Positions 58,638 to 64,000 of a stretch of DNA of 64,000 nucleotides are shown piece by piece. The translations under genes were made by a program, and so were the position numbers. The notes under the pieces were generated by a model. It was not told the DNA's origin. It worked only from the letters and a program-made list of their open reading frames with translations, and searched no databases. Within the stretch, counting starts at the first letter, position 1. Each line of letters begins with the position of its first letter. Source of the stretch: Heterodera schachtii (Eukaryota; Nematoda; Chromadorea; Rhabditida; Heteroderidae); the NCBI GenBank assembly GCA_023374025.1, contig SIJG01000045.1:124001-188000 (forward strand), in the 5' to 3' direction.

Positions 58638-60435
58638 ATTATAATAATATTTCTGAAGATAACAACAATAAATTTGGCGTATTTCAAAATTAAATTATTC
58701 TAAATTGTCCATTCAAATAAATAGTAAATTAGAAGTTTGTTTAATTATAGTTAATTAATAAATTATTAAATGAATAAATAACAAGTAATTATTGTACTTT
58801 TGCCAAAAAATTTTTTTTTTCACACTGTATTCCACAATTTGCAAAAAAAAATTGCGTTTCTCGGGAGTATTATTTTAAATAGGATTCAAATCATTTATTC
58901 TTCATTATATAGAAAACACTAAATAAAAGGAAAAATTCGTAAGTGCGCGAGGAATAATTTTTAATTTAAAATATATTAAAAAAAAGCATTAACAGCATAC
59001 ATACCAAAGCCAAAAAGTTTTTTTTGCACCTTAAGAAAAGGCAAAGGAACCGTGCTGAGACGAACCGAAAATAGTCTCAGTGTCAAAAAAATATTAATTT
59101 TACTTATATATTTTTCTTCATTTTGATCATTATTTTTCAATGAAAAATTTATATAATAATATAATATATTTATTATAGTTTAATTTTATAGCGCAATATT
59201 TATTTGTATTTTTTAAAGATCATTGTCATGTTCCTATAACAATTCTTGACAAAATATTTCTTCTGCGACCAATTTGCCCACTTTTATTTGCATTAAATGA
59301 GTTTTTTTATATTCTTTTATACGGTTTTTCTTTTTGCCATTATCATTTAATAAAAATATTTTAATGATAATTTTTCATTTATTTATTTTTTCTTTTAAGA
59401 TTTAATGTCTATAATTTTATTGTTCAATCGTATCACATAATGTGATAATACACCAACTTTTTGTTTAGCAGAATTATGTTTTATTTCATATCTCATGTCT
59501 TATGGCCAGCTTCATGGCCCATTGTGCGCGCTATGTTGTCTTCCTGCCTTTAAATAATTCATGATTATTTATTTATTTGATATTATTATTATTTTTTGCT
59601 TTAATTATGTTTGCATTTTCCCATGATGTTAATTTAGAAATTATTTTAATGAATTCTTAAATTCTATGTATGAATATTTGCCTAAAAGAGTAATCATGTT
59701 TTTATTTGTCGTTTTGAATTTATCAACATATTTTTTCGTCTTAATCATAAATAATATTAATTAAAATTATCCTCATTCCTCAATTAATTTTAAAACGAAA
59801 TGAAATCGCTTTTCCTTTTATTTGATATTGAATATTTTTGTTTGTTTTAAATATTAATTTTATTATGTTAAACTCTCTTATAAATTTAGTAATGTTTATT
59901 GCTAAATTCTTAAAATAATTTAATATATTCATTTTATTTCTTAAATATTTAAAAATAAATAATTTATTTCTATTAATTATATTATAAGATTTACAAAATG
60001 ATGTAAAAATCACAAAATCCCACTCTATCATTTATTCAGTTATCTTTTTTTATAATTATAGTTATGTTTAATTATTTAATTATAGCAATATGATTCATAC
60101 AATAAACAAAATATATTCCATAAGAAAATTATTTTGAAATATTCTAATATAAATATGTTTTCTAAATATTCTAATATAAATATGTTTTCTATTACTTTTA
60201 AATAATTCAAATTTAGAGCGACTTTTAAAAACATATAAACACATATTTTTGCGTTTTGGCACAAAAAAAATGTCGCACTATTTTGGGGGTTGGCTCATGT
60301 TTTGCACATATTTTGGATTTTTTGGAAAAAATTATAAAAAAAATGCAAGAAAACTGAAAAATACACCCTTAAAAATCAACTTTTTAATTATTTCTTACAG
60401 AATTTTCAAAATTTAAATTTAGATTTATTTCTAAT
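58638..60435. other. AT-rich spacer
   Basis: Switches from A-rich to T-rich near 59.1 kb. Contains a perfect stem CTGAGAC/GTCTCAG (59055-59080, 12-base loop), a 27-bp tandem duplication at 60137-60190, and GAAAAATACACCC near 60,357, a motif shared with the FB1 interior. Minus-strand frames at 59780-60031 and 60076-60264 are Ile/Phe/Lys-rich without motifs. Confidence 0.5.
60137..60190 (+). repeat. 27-bp perfect tandem duplication
   Basis: AAATATTCTAATATAAATAT plus GTTTTCT occurs twice head to tail. Confidence 0.92.
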
Positions 60436-60690
60436 TGTTAGAGATAGTGACCAATTGATATTTGTGATCTCTGACCCTTTGTTTGTCCCTTCGTCCCTCC
60501 CCCATTTCTGTCTATTTAATGTTGGCTCTCTTCCCCTCATTGGACTTCCTTCATCATTCACCAATTTTATTGTGGCATCAAGCCAATCGATATTCGCCTC
60601 CTCCGTCTCTTCATTTATTATTTTTATTTTGTTCTTCAATAAACTTTATTGTTTATATTTGTTGTTGTTCCTTTGGGTAAGGACACAACA
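60436..60690 (+). repeat. 5' LTR of the gypsy-like element
   Basis: The right edge is firm: GGACACAACA ends at 60690, directly before the primer site. The left edge is inferred from TGTTAGAGATAGTG at 60436, giving TGTT...AACA ends and a length of 255 bp. An AATAAA signal lies at about 60,638. No second LTR exists in the window to confirm the left edge. Confidence 0.6.
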
Positions 60691-60692
60691 AA

Positions 60693-60710
60693 TTTGGCGC
60701 AGTCAGCAAC
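60693..60710 (+). promoter_or_regulatory. Primer-binding site (tRNA-Ser-like)
   Basis: TTTGGCGCAGTCAGCAAC begins three bases after the LTR. TGGCGCAGTC is complementary to a tRNA 3' end of the form GACTGCGCCA, as in animal serine tRNAs used by several gypsy elements. The tRNA identity is inferred from memory. Confidence 0.6.
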
Positions 60711-60740
60711 AAAAGCCTAAGCGGCTTCATCGGACATTTT

Positions 60741-60902
60741 AAAAAACTGATCACCTGGGGGGTGTAAGTTTCCGCTGTGAGCGGTTTTTCAACTCAACAA
60801 AAAACTGATCACCTGGGGGGTGTAAGTTTCCGCTGGGCGCGGTTTTCATCGACAAAAAAACTGATCACCTGGGGGTGTAAGTTTCCGCTGGGTGCGGTTT
60901 TG
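60741..60902 (+). repeat. Three leader repeats of 57-58 bp
   Basis: AAAAAACTGATCACCTGGGG starts at about 60741, 60799 and 60855, each followed by GTGTAAGTTTCCGCTG and a GCGG that can pair with CCGC to form a small stem. They lie between the primer site and the gag ATG (60934), where packaging or translation signals would sit. The third copy has lost one G. Confidence 0.88.
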
Positions 60903-60933
60903 AAATTCGACAAATTTTCGACAAAAATTCGAC

Positions 60934-61600
60934 ATGAACGCGGCACAATTGGAACAAATTTTGAACGCTGTGCTTGCCCAATCCGAGACACGGATGCAGC
61001 AACTGCTTGGAAATGCAGCGCCAGCGAACAACAACCTGAGCAATGCCAATTTGGCGAGTTCAATTGACGCCCGAATTTCAAAATTTTATTACGACGCGGA
61101 GAGTGGCAACACATTTGAACAATGGTTCAAACGATTCGGCACACTTATCGAAGACGATGGAAAGGACTTACCCGAGGCAACGAAAGTCCGTCTTCTATTG
61201 GGAAAATTATCGGACGAGGATTACAACAAATACCGAGACAGCGTGAGTCCTACCCAACCCGATCAAATTTCGTGGGCGGACACCCTCGACAAACTGAAAG
61301 TCTGTATGCCGAAACCCGATCGCTGTTTGTCAGACGCTATGAATGCTTCAAAATCCGACAACAGCCAAATCAGGACATCACATCATTGATCGCACAAATC
61401 AATGCGTCCTGTGAAAATGCGAATTTGAGCCTCACAAAGGAACAACTCAAATGCATAATATTGGTCATTGCTCTTCGAGATGAGCATCACGACCTGCGGC
61501 AAAAGTGCTTGAAGATGTTGGAGGATGGCCAGAAAAACGGCACCGACATCACACTGGTCAGAAGAAAGGACACATCGCCAAAGTGTGTCCGCAAAAGCAC
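60934..61600 (+). pseudogene. gag, frameshifted
   Basis: The first part runs from ATG at 60934 in frame for about 120 residues: an N-terminal helix (AAQLEQILNAVLAQSETRMQ) then the capsid-like signature FYYDAESGNTFEQWFKRFGT and KVRLLLGKLSDEDYNKYRD, as in nematode gypsy gags. Near 61,300 the capsid reading moves to another frame (about 61,295 to 61,520), with SLFVRRYECFKI, DITSLIAQINASCENANLSL and QLKCIILVIALRDEHHDLRQ. The shift of -1 (or +2) looks like a disabling single-base change, because it falls inside the capsid fold. After MLEDG the reading changes frame again into pol. Confidence 0.82.
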
Positions 61601-62341
61601 ACTCAACCATTTGTCAGAAAAGGACGATCAGTGCTCACAATTGAAGTGAACACAACCAGCACCGAAGTTGGAACTGCTGATCACTGGTATTGGCGAATTT
61701 TGATCACAGTCAACGGCATAAAAATACGGATTAATGTCGACACTGGCGCACAAGCCACCATCATCACCAGCAAAACGTGGTGCAAAATTGGCAAGCCAAA
61801 ATTGTCGCCTGCCGACATTGAAGCAAGGAACTGCAACGGAGAAGCAGTGCCAATCACAGGCAAATTTTGCGGCATCGTAAGCATGGGCAACGACGAACCG
61901 AAAATGCTCACAGCATACGTCAGCGATGCCATCAAACATGACTTATTGGGAATGCCATGGATTGTCGCACTGGAAGTTATTCCAAAGGAAGTAATGTTCC
62001 AAGAAGTGAAGACAAAGCGAACAATCATCCAAAACGAAGCAATGCCAAAAGCCAAAGTGATCAAAGACGAAAAATCACTGATTTCGGCACTTCAGAAAGA
62101 TTTTTCTGATATTTTCAGCAACGAATTGGGCCAAAACAATTGTTGTTGTGTTCCCCCGCTTAAACACACAGAAAAACAATCCCAACTCTGCTATTTTATT
62201 AAATTTAATAATCTAAAAGATTTAAATTTACAATATGTGTGTATGAATAAACATTCAAGGTTAACAAATGATTTAGAGCACAAATGTTACTATGATGATG
62301 AATTCTACCATTTTTGTAATGAATGGTTTAATAATTTATAA
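61505..62341 (+). pseudogene. pol fragment: zinc-knuckle remnant, aspartic protease, start of RT region, and a fused AT-rich tail
   Basis: Residues 18-30 (GQKKGHIAKVCPQ) are the second half of a CCHC knuckle; its first two cysteines are absent, so DNA has been lost at the gag-pol junction. The protease core follows: INVDTGAQATIITSKTW, with the catalytic DTG at 61739-61747, and the later LLGMPWI motif. Then IKDEKSLISALQKDFSDIF introduces the RT region. Element sequence stops at about 62,138; the same frame continues 65 codons through AT-rich DNA to TAA at 62339-62341, reading for example KHSRLTNDLEHKCYYDDEFY. That tail is not retroviral and may be an exon or chance. Confidence 0.8.
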
Positions 62342-63363
62342 TGTTCAACAACGATTAGTTATTAAAATTATTATCTTATCCATTTTATATGCAACATTAA
62401 GTTTGTAAAAAATTACACATTCTTAAAAATAAGCACAATTGAGATTAAGGTCAAGCAGGATCCGAACGAAAAAAACCGCAACGTCAAGAATTAATTGTTA
62501 ATTCTTATATCATCCGATAGCCCAACAAAAGAGAGTGTGGAATAATAAACCTTAAAATTTAATAAAATAATATAAAATAAAAAAGAGACACTAATAAAAT
62601 TATTTTTCAAGTTAAAATACAAAAACGGTAGAAAAATAACAATGAACTAATATATATTTTTTAATAAAAATGAAACATCTAATCAATAATTTTATAAATT
62701 AAATCGATTTCCTAAAGAATTTCGGAAGAAAAAATTATATATAATAGAAAATAAAGGATAAATCAATTAAACAAAAAGCAAGAATAACTCAAATAAATGT
62801 ACAAAAGAAAAAAAAAATTTATAAAAACATTTTAAATTATTTCAACTTGACTAATACATTAAAATCATAATATAATATAAATTTCTAATTTAATTAAATA
62901 AACCATGCACTGAGGGTAAAAAATTTAAATTAAAGCAGTGAAATAGAAAAAAAAAAAATAATCCTAATTTTAGCAGACATTTCTTTATGATTATGAAATT
63001 TATTTAAGTTGACGGTTAAAATTTAAAAAGTATTTTAATGTTTATATTTAAATATGTTAATTGAGACGAAAAAGAACTTTCAAAAAAATTCTTATCTGTA
63101 TCCTGACTTAAAATTTAAAAAATAAATAAAATAACATTATTACTTTTTATTTATATCAAATTAATAATTTATTTATTTTTATTTCAACAAAATGTAATAA
63201 AACAAAATTAAATCTGGTATAAAAGGCAAATTAGTTCGAGAAAATTAAATAAAAAAATATAAACAATTATTGATTTTTCTAAAAAACTGTATGATTTGAA
63301 ACAAACAGCAATTACCTAAGTTATTCTTTTAAGCAATTAAAAAGCAAAATTATAAATAAAATA
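62342..63363. other. A-rich spacer
   Basis: No gene. TTTTAAA/AATAA-rich DNA between the truncated gypsy element and the mariner remnant. Confidence 0.5.
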
Positions 63364-63520
63364 CTTAGGGTGTAACATAAGTTCTGTCGGCCTTCATTTT
63401 TTGAAAAAATTTATTTTTTTAATTTTAACAAAACCCAAGCATGATTCAAAATAATTACCATTATTATCGATAACATGTTGCCATTATTCAGGCATGAGAT
63501 CAATCTCAATTGAAAAGTAT
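63364..63520 (-). mobile_element. Mariner transposon end: terminal repeat and decayed transposase C-terminus
   Basis: After a TA at 63362-63363 the plus strand reads CTTAGGGTGTAACATAAGTT then CTGTCGGCC, a mariner-type terminus (TTAGGnTGn...ATAAGTTCTGTCGG). Inward, on the minus strand, the peptide is LMPE, stop, WQHVIDNNGNYFE (about 63,500-63,445), matching the LPERWQxVIDxxGxYFx end of mariner transposases. The in-frame TAA replaces the Arg codon position. Upstream of SIEIDLMPE the similarity fades, so only the 3' end remains. The catalytic D,D34D region and the other terminus are missing. Confidence 0.72.
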
Positions 63521-63825
63521 TTAAGGAGTTAGAGTTGATAAAGTAAAAATGGTCATTTTCGAGGTCCGTATTTTTGATGGCTCATTTAAAGAAAATGAAA
63601 AAAGATACAGAAACAGAGAAAATGTAAGAAAATAGAGCAAAGCTAGGACTATAAAAATACAATAAAGAAAAATTTTAATACCTAATAAATGAATTATTGG
63701 AGGGCCGAGTCTGAAAGTGGCCTCCAAAAACGGAATTTTTCGGAACAACCGCTAATAAATTTTTTTGTAATGCCATTTGAAAACACTGAATTTACATAAT
63801 ATTGAGTAAATCAAGCACGCTGAGT
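63521..63825. other. Spacer with an unassigned minus-strand frame
   Basis: A 75-codon ATG frame at 63521-63748 (minus) has a GC-richer start (FRKIPFLEATFRLGPPIIHL) then a hydrophobic Phe/Leu-rich middle. It may be part of an unknown repeat; not called as a gene. Confidence 0.3.
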
Positions 63826-63952
63826 CCAAATATGGCCTTAGATTTGAGCTATGAGTTCTCAATGAACCTGTACAGCTCCAACTTCATTCATGGAGTTGAA
63901 GCAGTACAAGCTCAGGTTGAAAAGATAGGTTGGATTTAAGGCCATATTCGGA
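63826..63952. repeat. 127-bp imperfect palindrome
   Basis: TCCAAATATGGCCTTA on the left pairs with TAAGGCCATATTCGGA on the right (63937-63952). A second pairing CAACT/AGTTG lies at the centre near 63,888. Together they form one long hairpin with internal loops. Confidence 0.75.
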
Positions 63953-64000
63953 TTCTACTGGTCTAAATTGTACAGAAAAACTAGTTTTTGTTATATCCGG
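63889..64000 (+). repeat. Dispersed repeat, copy 2 (cut by the window end)
   Basis: Same-orientation partner of 29486-29597. It begins at the palindrome centre and runs off the window. Confidence 0.7.

Larger units (their letters stand above)
60436..62138 (+). mobile_element. 3'-truncated Ty3/gypsy-like LTR retrotransposon
   Basis: Order of parts: 5' LTR, tRNA primer site, leader repeats, gag, half zinc knuckle, aspartic protease, then the first residues before the reverse transcriptase domain. RT, RNase H, integrase and the 3' LTR are missing. The body is about 45-50% GC against roughly 20% in flanking DNA, so it is a comparatively recent arrival. The gag-to-pol layout, a DTGA protease and the FSDIFSNELG junction are those of Ty3/gypsy, not BEL/Pao. 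Two frame changes and the truncation make it non-functional. Confidence 0.85.

Noticed and set aside
60406..60742. ORFs of 77 and 95 codons across the LTR
   Set aside because: They overlap the LTR on opposite strands and have no retroelement or host signature.
1..64000. CRISPR arrays, bacterial operons, riboswitches, phage genes, rRNA or snRNA genes
   Set aside because: No regularly spaced short repeats with unique spacers, no Shine-Dalgarno/ORF series and no recognisable rRNA, 5S, U-RNA or spliced-leader motif was found on either strand.

Overview
This 64 kb window is very rich in A+T (roughly four fifths by eye). It looks like invertebrate nuclear DNA, most plausibly from a nematode. The clues are the gag of the decayed Ty3/gypsy-like element at the right end (it resembles nematode gypsy gags from memory), GT-AG intron-sized gaps of about 60 bp, a mariner remnant, a LINE tail and the base composition. 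There are no operons, no bacterial-type gene density and no long host gene. The species call is an inference. Most of the sequence is T- or A-rich DNA broken by short islands of higher GC, and almost every island proves to be a transposon piece, a structured repeat or a short exon-like open frame.

Layout, left to right. 1-490: 3' end of a non-LTR retrotransposon with one in-frame stop. 0.5-8.4 kb: AT-rich DNA with a few exon-like short ORFs. 8.4-9.3 kb: two near-identical direct repeats. 9.38-10.19 kb: foldback element FB1, whose inverted arms are built from tandem TTTTCGACAG units, with a 9-bp target duplication. 10.35-13.46 kb: decayed 337-bp satellite interrupted by a GC-rich block packed with hairpins. 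14.16-14.27 kb: ACCCCGAC minisatellite ending in a hAT-like terminus. 15.2-15.6 kb: a possible spliced 3' gene end. 25.85-26.04 kb: the best host exon, encoding a charged coiled coil on the minus strand. 30.7 kb: a 126-bp hairpin. 33.56-34.85 kb: a GC-rich hairpin followed by a 1.2 kb pure CT tract. 40.93-41.96 kb: foldback element FB2, palindromic over its whole 949 bp, with an 8-bp target duplication, next to a GC-rich coding-like fragment. 50.3 kb: a 37-45-bp minisatellite. 56.8-57.5 kb: a tandem duplication. 60.4-62.1 kb: a 5' LTR, primer site, leader repeats, gag and protease of a 3'-truncated gypsy element. 63.4 kb: the transposase tail and terminus of a mariner. 63.8-64.0 kb: a palindromic dispersed repeat with a half copy at 29.5 kb.

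The genes do not form a pathway; the window is a repeat-dominated, gene-poor region. The most interesting content is the pair of minisatellite-armed foldback elements, unrelated in sequence but identical in plan, and the hairpin block at 11.5-12.35 kb, in which two different stems carry the same 34-base loop. Small exon calls are tentative: in such AT-rich DNA any short GC-richer island tends to be open in several frames.
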